Positions 1 to 12,100 are shown, counted from the first letter of the stretch. The stretch: 64,000 nt of DNA from Prunella strophiata (GCA_036583965.1 JAZBQD010000019.1:15453585-15517584), one strand, 5' to 3'. Made by a program: numbers and translations. The notes: generated by a model from the sequence alone, not told the origin.

Positions 1-1054
1 AGTATTTCAAGAGCAGGATGAACTCTGTGACAAATGGTACAGGGTGCATCTACTGAGGAGAAAGAGTGCTGCAAAAAGAATTTTAAAAATACAGACATTA
101 ATATGAACATATGAAAGGGTGATGACCTTCTCTTAAAAGCTGCAAAATAAGAAATACACAATGGGCTCTGAACAGGGAAAGAGTCTGGATCTTGAGTGCA
201 TGGTACAGAAGAGCCATGCCAAACCAGAAGGGTAGTGTGTTCTTCCTGCCCACATTTTGGCCAGGCTCACAGCCCTGCTCCCTGCTGCACTCTCTTTGGC
301 AAGGCTTCTCCCTATGGGTGTTTCTGCACTGGAATCAGTGCTGAGCTCCTCAGGCCAGAAACACACTCCTGACACTCCTGCACCTGCATTCTCCTACCAC
401 AGGGCATGGGCCTGTACCACAGCCTGGCTGGGGCTGCCCTTGCACTTGGGCAAGGTGCAGGCAGCCCCACGCAGTGCTGCCTTGAGCTGGGCCCCATGTC
501 AGGATGGCCATGAGGCTTCAGGCAGGCAGCAATCTATCTGGCAAGGCACAGTGTGTGGTTCTATCCCTGACATTTCCTTCTGGCTGCCTCCCTTGTTGCA
601 TTTCCAGACACAGTGTCTGCCCACCAGCACTGGTGAATCACCCCATGGAGTGTGGGGTGGGGCAAGAGCCCAGGTTTGGCTGGTGCATGAGCATCACCCA
701 CAGATGTGTGCAGGAACTGGCTCACAGGGGGAGTGCAGAGAGGATGAGCTTTGCTTAAAGCACTTTTGTCATCCCCTCTAAAGGGTGAGCCAGGAGGTGT
801 CCAAGCTAAAAGGTGTCGGATCTCTTTTTTCTCCTTCCATCAATGAGCCACTGAGGCTGTAACAAGCTGTGTTTCTGTGACATAGCAATCTCAGCTCAGA
901 CACTGTTTGTGCAGCACAGATTTACCTTGAACCCACACTTGTTTGAGGTATTTCATACATAGGATTGATAAAGACAATAAAAGCTAGCACTAGCTAGTAT
1001 TTTAGTTTATCTTTGTTGATAAACAGAAATAACAAGGGTCATTATCGTCAAACC
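1..1054. other. Unique sequence, no gene recognised
   Basis: No recognisable protein or repeat family was found here. A 174-codon open frame at 257-781 on the plus strand has no domain, signal or homology I recognise. A shadow frame lies opposite it, and I treat both as chance. The sequence has ordinary base composition with scattered CA/TG-rich stretches, as expected of methylated vertebrate intergenic DNA. Confidence 0.5.
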
Positions 1055-1076
1055 AAAAAAAAAAAAAAAAAAAAAA
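1055..1076 (+). repeat. Poly-A tract, A22
   Basis: An uninterrupted run of 22 A residues. It could be the tail of an old retroinsertion on the plus strand, but I see no recognisable retroposed gene or SINE body to its left. Simple-repeat expansion is the safer reading. Confidence 0.9.
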
Positions 1077-1769
1077 TCCTTCCTTACCTATAATGACAGA
1101 AATAGCTGATGAACTACAACCCTCTTCTTGGACCAGATCTTCAAATTCTCTTGGTGATCTCTAGTACAGAAGCTATGGGGGAGCTCTTGCAGTCCAAAGT
1201 GTCCTACTGGAGAGATGCTAGGATGAAGCAGTATCCACCCTACCTGGGCTGAACTATCTGTGCAGACAGCTTAGACAAAACTCTAAAGATCTCGAAATCT
1301 TCTCTGCACTACCTCTTGTCTTGATTGGTAACTTCAGCACTGTTCATGGTTTGGGGAATTCAGCTACCTTTGCAGTAGGCAGCCGTTGCACAAGGGAGTA
1401 GAACCAGCATGTACCAAGTTCGATGTCATCCCTCCATCCCAGTTTTGAAAGTGTCCCTCTCTAAAACTGAACTTATGCTTCAAAGGAATGTGTGAAGGTG
1501 ATAAGGGCTGCAGCTGTTACTGAGGGTCCCTGTGGGAACCCCTAGAAGGGTCCATAGGAGGTGAGTGCTTGGAAATGAGAAGTGCCAGGAACTGCACATT
1601 GCTCTTGATGAGCAGCCTGGGCACAAGGAGCATTTCAGGGCCTGCTGTTCTGCAGGTTGGGTAGATGGAGAAACTTCCACAGAAAAGGCAATAATTATCA
1701 TACAGACTGAAGAACCAGGCACTTCTCTGCAGTGCCAGCTGCTGGCCACCCCTCATAGCCCTGAATGGT
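1077..1769. other. Unique left flank of the minisatellite, no gene recognised
   Basis: This is non-repetitive sequence leading into the tandem array. The last stretch (about 1565-1769) is open in a plus-strand frame that runs on into the array, but it has no recognised domain and no convincing exon structure. I see no coding gene. Confidence 0.5.
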
Positions 1770-4700
1770 CCCTGCCTCTGGCACTGCCTGCCTCTGGCAC
1801 TGCCTGCCTCTGGCACTGCCTGCCTGCCTCTGGCACTGCCTGCCTCTGGCACTGCCTGCCTCGGGCACTGCCTGCCTGCCTCTGGCACTGCCTGCCTCTG
1901 GCACTGCCTGCCTCGGCACTGCCTGCCTCTGGCACTGCCTGCCTCTGGCACTGCCTGCCTCGGGCACTGCCTGCCTCGGCACTGCCTGCCTCTGGCACTG
2001 CCTGCCTCTGGCACTGCCTGCCTCGGGCACTGCCTGCCTCGGCACTGCCTGCCTCGGGCACTGCCTGCCTGCCTCTGGCACTGCCTGCCTCTGGCACTGC
2101 CTGCCTGCCTCTGGCACTGCCTGCCTCTGGCACTGCCTGCCTCTGGCACTGCCTGCCTCTGGCACTGCCTGCCTGCCTCGGGCACTGCCTGCCTGCCTCG
2201 GCACTGCCTGCCTCTGGCACTGCCTGCCTCGGCACTGCCTGCCTCGGCACTGCCTGCCTCGGGCACTGCCTGCCTGCCTCGGGCACTGCCTGCCTCGGCA
2301 CTGCCTGCCTCTGGCACTGCCTGCCTCTGGCACTGCCTGCCTCTGGCACTGCCTGCCTGCCTCGGGCACTGCCTGCCTCGGCCCTGCCTGCCTCGGGCAC
2401 TGCCTGCCTGCCGCGGGCACTGCCTGCCTCGGGCACTGCCTGCCTCGGCACTGCCTGCCTCGGGCACTGCCTGCCTCTGGCACTGCCTGCCTGCCTCGGG
2501 CACTGCCTGCCTGCCTCGGGCACTGCCTGCCTCTGGCACTGCCTGCCTGCCTCTGGCACTGCCTGCCTGCCTCGGGCACTGCCTGCCTGCCTCTGGCACT
2601 GCCTGCCTCTGGCACTGCCTGCCTCGGGCACTGCCTGCCTCGGGCACTGCCTGCCTCGGCACTGCCTGCCTCGGGCACTGCCTGCCTCTGGCACTGCCTG
2701 CCTGCCTCTGGCACTGCCTGCCTCGGCACTGCCTGCCTCTGGCACTGCCTGCCTCGGCACTGCCTGCCTCGGGCACTGCCTGCCTCGGGCACTGCCTGCC
2801 TGCCTCTGGCACTGCCTGCCTCGGGCACTGCCTGCCTCTGGCACTGCCTGCCTCTGGCACTGCCTGCCTCGGCACTGCCTGCCTCTGGCACTGCCTGCCT
2901 CGGGCACTGCCTGCCTCGGCACTGCCTGCCTCTGGCACTGCCTGCCTGCCTCTGGCACTGCCTGCCTCGGCACTGCCTGCCTCGGCACTGCCTGCCTCTG
3001 GCACTGCCTGCCTCGGGCACTGCCTGCCTCGGGCACTGCCTGCCTGCCTCGGGCACTGCCTGCCTCGGCACTGCCTGCCTCTGGCACTGCCTGCCTCGGC
3101 ACTGCCTGCCTCGGGCACTGCCTGCCTGCCTCTGGCACTGCCTGCCTCTGGCACTGCCTGCCTCGGGCACTGCCTGCCTCTGGCACTGCCTGCCTGCCTC
3201 TGGCACTGCCTGCCTCGGGCACTGCCTGCCTCGGGCACTGCCTGCCTGCCTCGGGCACTGCCTGCCTCGGGCACTGCCTGCCTGCCTCTGGCACTGCCTG
3301 CCTTGGGCACTGCCTGCCTCGGGCACTGCCTGCTGCCTCGGGCACTGCCTGCCTTGGGCACTGCCTGCCTTGGGCACTGCCTGCCTCTGGCCCTGCCTGC
3401 CTGCCTCTGGCACTGCCTGCCTCGGGCACTGCCTGCCTCGGGCACTGCTGCCTGCCTCGGGCACTGCCTGCCTTGGGCACTGCCTGCCTGCCTGCCTCGG
3501 GCACTGCCTGCTGCCTCGGGCACTGCCTGCCTCGGGCACTGCCTGCTGCCTCGGGCACTGCCTGCTGCCTCGGGCACTGCCTGCCTGCCTCTGGCCCTGC
3601 CTGCCTCTGGCCCTGCCTGCCTCGGGCACTGCCTGCCTCGGGCACTGCCTGCCTCTGGCATGCCTGCCTGCCTCGGGCACTGCTGCCTCGGGCACTGCCT
3701 GCCTCGGGCACTGCCTGCTGCCTCGGGCACTGCTGCCTCGGGCACTGCCTGCCTGCCTCGTGCACTGCCTGCCTCGGGCACTGCCTGCCTGCCTCTGGCA
3801 CTGCCTGCCTCTGGCCTGCCTGCCTCTGGCCCTGCCTGCCTCTGGCACTGCCTGCCTCTGGCACTGCCTGCCTCTGGCCCTGCCTGCCTCTGGCCCTGCC
3901 TGCCTCTGGCACTGCCTGCCTGCCTCGGGCACTGCCTGCCTCGGGCATGCCTGCCTGCCTCGGGCACTGCCTGCCTGCCTGCCTCTGGCACTGCTGCCTC
4001 GGGCACTGCCTGCCTTGGGCACTGCCTGCCTGCCTCTGGCACTGCTGCCTGCCTCGGGCACTGCCTGCCTTGGCACTGCCTGCCTGCCTGCCTCTGGCAC
4101 TGCCTGCCTGCCTCTGGCCCTGCCTGCCTCGGGCACTGCCTGCTGCCTCTGGCACTGCCTGCCTCGGGCACTGCCTGCCTCGGGCACTGCCTCCTCGGGC
4201 ACTGCCTGCCTGCCTGCCTGCCTCTGGCCCTGCCTGCCTCGGCACTGCCTGCCTCTGGCCCTGCCTGCCTCTGGCCCTGCCTGCCTGCCTCTGGCCCTGC
4301 CTGCCTCTGGCCCTGCCTGCCTGCCTCTGGCCCTGCCTGCCTGCCTCTGGCCCTGCCTGCCTGCCTCGGCACTGCCTGCCTCTGGCCCTGCCTGCCTGCC
4401 TCTGGCACTGCCTGCCTCGGGCACTGCCTGCCTGCCTCTGGCATGCCTGCCTCGGGCACTGCCTGCCTTGGCACTGCCTGCCTGCCTCGGGCACTGCCTG
4501 CCTCGGGCACTGCCTGCCTGCCTCTGGCACTGCCTGCCTCAGGCACTACCTGCCTGCCTCGGGCACTGCCTGCCTCTGGCCCTGCCTGCCTCTGGCACTG
4601 CCTGCCTCTGGCCCTGCCTGCCTGCCTCGGGCACTGCCTGCCTCGGGCACTGCCTGCCTCGGGCACTGCCTGCCTGCCTCGGGCACTGCCTGCCTGCCTC

Positions 4701-5335
4701 TGGCACTGCCTGCTGCCTCTGGCACTGCCTGCTCGGGCACTGCCTGCCTCGGGCACTGCCTGCCTGCCTCGGGCACTGCCTGCCTCTGGCACTGCCTGCC
4801 TTGGGCACTGCCTGCCTGCCTCTGGTACTGCCTGCCTGCCTCTGGCCCTGCCTGCCTGCCTCGGGCACTGCCTGCCTGCCTGCCTCTGCCCCTGCCTGCC
4901 TGCCCCTGCCCCTGCCCCTGCCCCTGGCCCTGCCTGCCTCTGGCCCTGCCTGCCTGCCTCTGGCCCTGCCTGCCTCTGGCACTGCCTGCCTCTGGCCCTG
5001 CCTGCCTGCCTCTGGCCCTGCCTGCCTCTGGCCCTGCCTGCCTGCCCCTGCCCCTGCCCCTGCCCCTGCCCCTGCCCCTGCCCCTGGCCTGCCCCTGCCC
5101 CTGGCCTGCCCCTGCCCCTGCCCCTGCCCCTGGCCCTGGCCCTGGCCCTGGCCCTGCCCCTGCCCCTGCCCCTGGCCCTGCCCCTGCCCCTGCCCCTGCC
5201 CCTGCCCCTGGCCCTGGCCCTGCCCCTGCCCCTGCCCCTGGCCCTGCCCCTGCCCCTGCCCCTGCCCTGGCCCTGCCCCTGCCCCTGGCCCTGGCCCTGC
5301 CTCCGGCCCTGCCTGCCTGCCTCCCTGCCTCCTGC
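1770..5335. repeat. Large GC-rich minisatellite, 15/16/20-bp variant units
   Basis: About 3.57 kb is a tandem array whose core reads CACTGCCTGCCT on the plus strand. The core is preceded by one of a few short variants: CTGG (16-bp unit), CGGG (16 bp), CGG (15 bp), and later TTGGG or a CCC version. An extra GCCT tetramer, giving a 20-bp unit, recurs throughout. Variant order is mixed rather than random: the four-unit pattern CTGG-CTGG-CGGG-CGG occurs twice in succession at about 1925-2050. From about 3300 rightwards the array becomes more degenerate, with CTGCTGCC deletions, CATGCC junctions and CCCTGCC replacements. From about 4880 it changes to hexamers. No TAA, TAG or TGA can arise from the core units on either strand, so very long open frames cross it in several phases. 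These are not supported as genes. Expect assembly length errors here. Confidence 0.97.
4880..5300. repeat. Hexameric CCCCTG / GCCCTG tract at right end of the minisatellite
   Basis: The right end of the array collapses to 6-bp steps: runs of CCCCTG alternating with GCCCTG, plus occasional CCTGCC leftovers. On the minus strand this reads as repeated GGGGCA and GGGCCA, with many G4 and G3 runs separated by two or three bases. That is a classical arrangement for G-quadruplex formation, with an i-motif possible on the C-rich strand. It shares the CCTGCC core with the longer units to the left, so it probably arose from the same array by further shortening. Confidence 0.9.
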
Positions 5336-5660
5336 TCTCGGTCCGGGCAGCCGCAGCAGCCTTTACTCCGGCCAGAAAAGCCAACACCAGAGGTTAATTG
5401 TTATTTATAACAAATCCCCTCTCCTCCTCCTCCTTCACTCAGCGATGCGGGGTGCGGTCGGGAGGTGCTCTCCTTTCCCCACACGGGGCTGCTGCTGAAA
5501 TGTGCCAGGAGAGTCGGAGAAGCCATCGTGGGCGAACAAACGAGCTTTTGTGAGCTTTTGTGTCCACGAGTCCCTTGCTGGGCAAAAGGTTCAAAGGCGC
5601 CTGAGCAATCCAGCCTCAGAGCTCCCTCAGTTCAGTAATGCCTGAGCACGCTCAGCACTT
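5336..5660. other. CpG-enriched flank of the minisatellite
   Basis: The 325 bp next to the array are unique but GC-rich, with clearly more CpG dinucleotides than the surrounding intergenic DNA, for example around 5337-5372, 5443-5463 and 5510-5545. A CTC triplet run lies at about 5421-5432, and the 10-mer GAGCTTTTGT is directly duplicated at 5542-5561. This may be a small orphan CpG island or a promoter-like element. I see no coding exon in it. Confidence 0.4.
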
Positions 5661-7649
5661 TCCAGGTGCTTGAGTCCAGTTCTTCGGGACCAATCCTGCA
5701 TAAAGCATCAGGAAGATTGTCAGAGGAAAATGGGGTCTGCAGAACATACTGCACTGAAGAAATTGAGCAAATCACCAAGCCGATATTAAAGTATTGGTGA
5801 TCAGAATCAGTCTTTGCTGGAGCTCAGTATTTGCTCTAGGTGTTCTGGGCTCATTACTGAAGTCAAATTTTAAATGAGCATGGATTTTTACAGTTACCAA
5901 ATTAGGTTCCATCATGAGCTTTCATTAAAAATACAAGAGCTGGGTACTTGGAGCAGATTAGCACTCTGCTTTCCTGGGATATAATAGTGTTTATATCCAC
6001 TGGGATCCTCTAGTGGGTGTTGATGGGAGGCAGCAGGGTTTGGTATGTGCTTCTGCAGAATGTAAAGGACTTGGAACACCAATATGGTGAATTAAAAAAA
6101 ACCCAAACCACCAAAACAAAAAGAAAACTATGTTTATTTGCCTTAACACAATCTTCAACCATCTTTTGCAGAGACAATGCAAATAAAGAAAAAAAAAGCA
6201 GTATTCAGTTATTCATGACAAATAACAAGAATACATTGTCTAAAACCTATTTTTTTCCAGTTTGATGTTAGGTCTGTTATTTTTCTTTTTTTCTTTCTGC
6301 CCTCAATGAACCTGGTACATCTGTCACTGTTGCACAAGCTACATCTGTGCATGCTACTGCCAGGCATGAGCAGAGCTTCATATGAGAGACAGTGATATTG
6401 GGAGTCCTGGTCTGATCCATCATGGGGACCAGGGAGATTAATCCAGGTGGATGGTGCTTTTAAGCAGTGCTTCACTCACAGAATTGTATAATCAGTAGCT
6501 CATGGTGAATGAGAAGATTTGTAGCTATTTCTGAGAGTAGCTTAAATGTCTATTACTTGCAGTGTGATTTGCATCTTGGCAATGTAATTTAATAGACTTG
6601 TATATCTGATGAGACTTTTATATCTGAGGAGGCTTTTGTACTTAAAATACTTATCAGAGTTTGTATTGTTTTCTTCAGGAAAGCATATTGTGGAGCTGCA
6701 CTCAAGGACAGCTGAGAGTGACATAAGCAGCACTTTGGCACAACTTTGGCAATCCTCAGCCTAGTGACTGCTGTTTGTTCTAGCATAGAGGGAGGACACA
6801 AAGTAAACTAGAAGAGACTCACCCGTTTGCCTGACTTCAGCCTGACTGAAGCCAAGCTCTGCACCTGCTTGTTAGAGAAAGACCTGTAGACTATAGAGCT
6901 GCCTGTGCTGAGAATAAATGGGAAAAGGAAGGGTGAAAATGCAACTTGCTGTCCTGCTAGAAGTCTCCTCACTTACAAGAGGTATAAGCATATTATGTGT
7001 ATTGCTCCAGATCCCAGTTCAGGGGAACACATGAGCAGAGATTTTGTGCACTATACAGATGTCAGCACAGACTTACTCACATGGACTCTAATAAATGAAC
7101 CCTTGATTAGCAGCAGTCAGTTCTCCCTAACACTACAGTACCCTGTACTGTACTTCTTTGGTGCAGTACAAAGGGCTACTCCACTGCACTCCCATGCTCA
7201 ACAGAATGCTAATTCTTGGATCTGAAGGAGTCCCCAGGCCTGAGCTGGTAGAGAAATCAGCCTCAGTCAAGGAGCTCAATCTAGGTGTACAGGACCCTTC
7301 TTTTAAGGATTAATTTTGCTGGAAAATGCAAAAGGTTGACATTTCTGATAAACAAGTAATTTTACCTGTATTGTTCCCAGAGCTGAAGCTTTGATGGTGA
7401 GGTGGAACAACTGTGGACAAAGAGAATCACAGACAAGCTCTGTAAACCAGACCCTCTTGGATAAATTGAACCAAGCTAAACAATGAGGACAAAATGCCAT
7501 TCAACTAAGTGTGGTAAAAGAGCTCAAATATGAAATTGCTGAGCTACCAAAGCAGAACTTAAACCAACCACCATCTCAAGGAGCAAAAGTGAGTAATGTG
7601 ATAGGTAGTTGTATGAGTGACAGAATAAAGAAAGCAACATTTTCTCTGG
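5661..7649. other. Unique intergenic DNA, no gene recognised
   Basis: Moderately A+T-rich unique DNA. The open frames here are at most about 106 codons (6905-7225, plus strand) and show no recognised domain or splice context. Nothing further is supported. Confidence 0.5.
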
Positions 7650-8540
7650 ACTGGTGGTAAATTTACAAAAGGAGTTTCCAAGGGGTTATGTTGAGCTTGG
7701 TGCTGTTCACCACCTCTGTATGTGGCGTGTCAAAACTTGTGAATACTGGCAAAGTTTGCAGATGATACAAAATTATTCACAATAATCAAAGCTAAAGCTG
7801 ACTGTTGCAGAAGGAGCTTGTAATACCAACTGACAGTGAAGTGCCAGATGAAATTCAATATTGGCAAGTACAAAGTAAGGCACTTAGGGAAAAAATAACT
7901 CTATTTATACATGTGCAGTGACAGTCTCTGGATAGAAACCCTTAAGAAAGATCTTGGGTGACTGAAATTAAGGTGAGGCTTAATGAGGCTTTTGAAAACA
8001 TCACTTAATGCCCTGCAACAATCAAAAGGCAAATTGGATAGTAGGAGTTGCTGAATGAGGGAACACGATAAAGAACAGAAAACAGTATTGCAGCACTGAT
8101 CTGCTAACTTTCAAAAAGATATAGAACAGGTAGCAAGGATGGTCAGAGTTTTGTAACATTGTATTTTTCAGGAAAGACTAAATTAGAGCTTTTCAGCTTG
8201 GAAATAAGAATACCTGAGGACACTTGATGTAAGTGTATAAATCACCAATGGCATGGAGAAGGTAAACAGGACAAAGTTTATTTGTGTTTCTCCAATGCAA
8301 GAATTAGGGGTAACAAATTGAATTATCCTACAGTAGATCTAAACCATAAGGAAGGAATTTTCCACATGATGCATTAAACCATGGAACTTGTTGCCAAAAC
8401 AGCAACTTGTTCTTGCACAAATATGTTTAAAAAATACTTAGACAAAATCATGTCATATAGGACCATTATTAAGATGAAATATCTACCTTCAACCTTCCAC
8501 CTTCAATCTCAGAGGTTCCTGAAAGTATCGATCGTCAAAA
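7650..8540 (+). mobile_element. CR1 LINE 3' fragment, old and decayed
   Basis: On the plus strand the sequence follows the 3' half of CR1 retrotransposons. It contains the AAGTTTGCAGATGATACAAA block near 7752, a GTACAAAGTAAGGCACTTAG-like block near 7868, the AACCATAAGGAAGGAATTTTC block near 8342, and the GCATTAAACCATGGAACTTG block near 8371. The reverse transcriptase frame is destroyed by substitutions and indels, so this is a dead copy. Its divergence is clearly greater than that of the CR1 copies at 20171 and 60021. The right boundary is uncertain; similarity seems to fade after about 8540. Confidence 0.8.
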
Positions 8541-9150
8541 GCCAGAACAGTACAGAGCACTGTGTACTGACTGGCACTGTCCTTTTGCACTTCCTTAAAT
8601 ATCCACATGGGCTGATGTCTGAGGTCAGGTTCTGGACTGTAGAGACCTTAGTCACAATCAGTAGAGCATTTTCATTTGAAGGAATGGGAAAATACATCCT
8701 GGATATATTATGCAGTAAGAAGCAAGGAAAGGGTATACTGCAACCATACAAAAAACAAGGTCCTATTTCTCTCTACCTACTATTTAAAAGTTTTGTTTGG
8801 GACAATTCTGCATTGATAGCAATTTTGTTTTGATCCTCATAAAAGGACATCTACAACTCAGGAAGGTTTAGTTATGATTTCTTTAGAAGATTAGGTTGTT
8901 CTAAGAGGAGCTAACATAATTCAAAGTGTCATCCATCATGAAAAAAAATATATTTTTTGAGAGGATTTTGTTGTTGCTGTTATGTTATGGTCTCAGTCAC
9001 AGCATCTTTCCTTACACCAGAATATACAGTACTAAGCCCATCAAAACAAAACTCCCAGTCCATTTCTGAATGCAGCAACATCCTGCTTATCTCTGAAGCC
9101 TCTCTCCAGCATGGCTGAAAGTCAGGATGGCCATTCATTTCCATACACTT

Positions 9151-9152
<2 letters not shown>
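8541..9152. other. Unique intergenic DNA, no gene recognised
   Basis: A+T-rich unique sequence. An open frame of 150 codons at 8381-8833 starts inside the decayed CR1 and runs out of it. It has no recognised domain and is probably chance. Confidence 0.5.

Positions 9153-9197
<45 letters not shown>
9153..9197. repeat. (GT)n microsatellite, about 22 copies
   Basis: A perfect 45-bp GT dinucleotide run without interruptions. It is likely polymorphic in length. Confidence 0.97.
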
Positions 9198-9199
<2 letters not shown>

Positions 9200-12100
9200 T
9201 GCAGATTTGTGGTACAGGAGAAAATCTAAGCCAGAGAGATAGGGAGAAAATTACATTCTTGTTTGTTTGCAGGCCCTGTCAGGGGTTCAGATGCAGTAGT
9301 TCCGTAGCACAGCATCTGCATCCAGACTGAATATGGGGTCTAAGACATAAAGTAGGCAGTTGTTGAGGGCACACAGTTGCCAGCAGCCAGTTGCAGGCTT
9401 GACAGCAGGAGCAGACAAGCTCCTGGGGCAGCACAAATTCAATTTTGTCCAACTTGCTGAGTCTCACGTTGCACTGCCTGGTCTGCAAACACAGGAGGCA
9501 CGTTCCCAATGGAGCTAAAACCACCGAGATGGAGCTGTTTCTGCTGTCCCACTTTATCACAGACTTCATGAACACATTTGAAGACATATTTGACACCTAG
9601 ACAAAAGCCAAAGACTTTTAAGATTTCCTAGAGTGAGACAAATATCCATCCTCAACCCCACGAGCCTTCAGATACTGCAAAGAAGTGTTTGGTAGAAAAA
9701 CTTTGGTTGCTTTCTGTTCCAAACAGCTCAGCTTTGATAAATGCAGCAGGATTGATCTGTGCTGTGCATCCCTTAACTGAGTTACATGTATAATCCTCCC
9801 TGGAATGGAACATTTACATTCCACTGACCTAGTTGAAAAAATGCATTAATTTTAATTTATGCAAAATTTTCCCAATAGAAGAGTGAGAGGAGAGAGTCTA
9901 TGTATTATTTGCAGTCCTTGCCTGCTTGGAGCTAGAAGTGAAGCCAACGTTTTAATCAGGATTTTTTGAAAATGCTGGAGCATTTCAATGGGTATCTTGT
10001 CCATATAAATCCAGACAGAGCTTTTGTACCTCCCATGTATCTCACACGGTCACGAATACAAAATGTGCCATTAACCTGTCTCCTCTCCACTGAGTGGTGC
10101 CTCTCTGCCTCTGGAGACCCTGGGGCAGTGGGACACCAGGGGCAGTTTCACACAGGCTTCAGCAGACACCTCATTTCAACTCCCCCTGTTGCACACCTCG
10201 CTGGAGGCTGATCCCATACGGAGACAATAGGGAACTTTATTGTTGAAGAAGGAAGTTAATGGTGCATATTTCTATATCATCTGACCTGAAAACCCCCAAG
10301 AGCATGGTTAGCCCACAGCCCAGCCCCAGTGCTGCAGCTCTCTCAAAGGATAAATGGCCAGTAGTGTTTGTGAGAACTGGTTGTGTAGTCCAAAATTTAA
10401 CTGTAGGGTCACTTTATCTCTCTCAGTAAGTCAAACACAACAGGTACATGTACAAAAGGGACTGAGTGGAGGGTGGTTTAATATTGCCTCAGCATGGAAA
10501 ATCAGAGGGATAGATGTCCTCATGCTAGAATTCCCTTTAGTAAGGATGACTTAGGGGTCATGACTCAGAAATGTTGTTGCTACTGCAGCCAGCCAGCCCT
10601 GTTTCCACATGGGAGGTTGTCAGAGCAAGGAACAGCTAGGAACCATCATTTTTTGCTCAGCAGGCTTTTTGGCAGCTACCAACATTGCTGCAGTCTCTGC
10701 AAAGTAAACCAATTAAGTAGCTTTTCATGCCAAAATGGCCCAGGAAAAGGAGAGCACCACAATAGCTAAGTCATCTTTTTCTTTACTCGTGCTTAAAGGG
10801 TAGATTTGGGGCAGGTGAGCATGAGGTCCTTTCTCTGTCCCTGGAGGCTCAAACCCAGCCTGCCTTATTCACATTGACAGCCCAGCTGTGGCTGAAGGGG
10901 CTCTTCTCTCTGTGCCCAAAGCAGGAGCTCTGCGAGCCTGAACAATGCCACAGCTGTCCACAGGAGCCTGTATGTGACCTGAGGGAGCAGCTCAGAAAGC
11001 CACTGATCTGGGGAGATGTTCAGATCCAGACTCTGCCATGAGCCCTCTCAGAAGCATCAAAGGCAGCCTGTGCTCATGCAGTATTGCTGCACAGCATGTT
11101 GTCTCATGTAGTCCATGTAAACATAGAGGTATCTGCAGCTTTGTATTTCTTACATCTCCTTATCAGGTAGTACCCCTGCTGTTCATAGTCTTGCACCTTT
11201 CTTTGTTTCAAACTCAGCTCTGTTGTAACTCCAAGAATGAGAAAAATGTCCCTTGCAGGTGCAAGTAAGCATGTGTGTTTATTGGAGTATCACAGGGATG
11301 AATTTTATTACTAATGTGTAAGGGCAAAAGCCACCATGCTTCCTAGGAGATTGCTGCCCACCTGACATGGTATTTTTTCTTGGTTGCTGGTATCTTTAGC
11401 TTACAGTAAAGCTCATTTCAGATGGAAAGTACTGTAGATGTTTCGCTCATTACCAATGGAAATGCCATGGTGTGTTCTCAGTAAGGCTCTGAATGTGCTT
11501 ATCTCCAGCTGTTTAACAACATGTACTGCTGAAGAAGGGCAATCCCTACACTAGACTGCAGCTGCTCTCAGAGATATAGTATCGTAAAATGCAGACAGTG
11601 ATTTCTGACAATAGAGACATTTTTCTTCTTTTCCCCAGCCAAAAAGCAGTCATTTTGAACTCTACCTTATGCAGAATGAAAAAGCTTTTATGAAAAGTAA
11701 CTTTCCCTATTTTCTAATAAATTAATACTGATAACATCATGGCTGCAGTATCAGGCAGGTATAGAGAAAGAAAGGCAAGGAAAGCAGGAGGAATAGTGCC
11801 CAAAGAAAGTACCCCATCAGCTCCCAGAACATTTTCAAAGATCTATTTGGTAATTAAACCAGCAATATTAATTTCAGATATTAGAACCCAATTTTCAACT
11901 TCTCAAGCCTAGATAACTCACAAGCTGTCAGATGTCCTTCGGAATACACATCCTCTCTCCCAAACTTACATTTTCTGAAGCTGGACTATGGAACAGACTT
12001 AGAACAATTGTTTCAAAACAGAAATACAGCTCTGTGATGATACAACTTTTGCTAAAAAGAAAGTAAATAGAAAGAAGTAATATCATCTCTCTGTACAATT

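Noticed and set aside
257..781. A 174-codon plus-strand frame near the left edge
   Set aside because: No recognised domain, and shadow frames on the other strand are comparable. No CpG island or splice evidence nearby.
3940..3960. GGGCATGCCT in the array matching a p53-type half-site
   Set aside because: A chance product of a unit deletion in a repetitive context. A single half-site is not evidence of a response element.
1565..5410. Long open frames (up to 1281 codons) on plus and minus strands across the minisatellite
   Set aside because: Open in multiple phases on both strands because the repeat units cannot form stop codons. The peptides are low-complexity with no domain, and unit lengths of 15, 16 and 20 bp would shift frame at every indel.
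9127..9330. Frame encoding a Cys-Val repeat
   Set aside because: This is a translation of the GT microsatellite.
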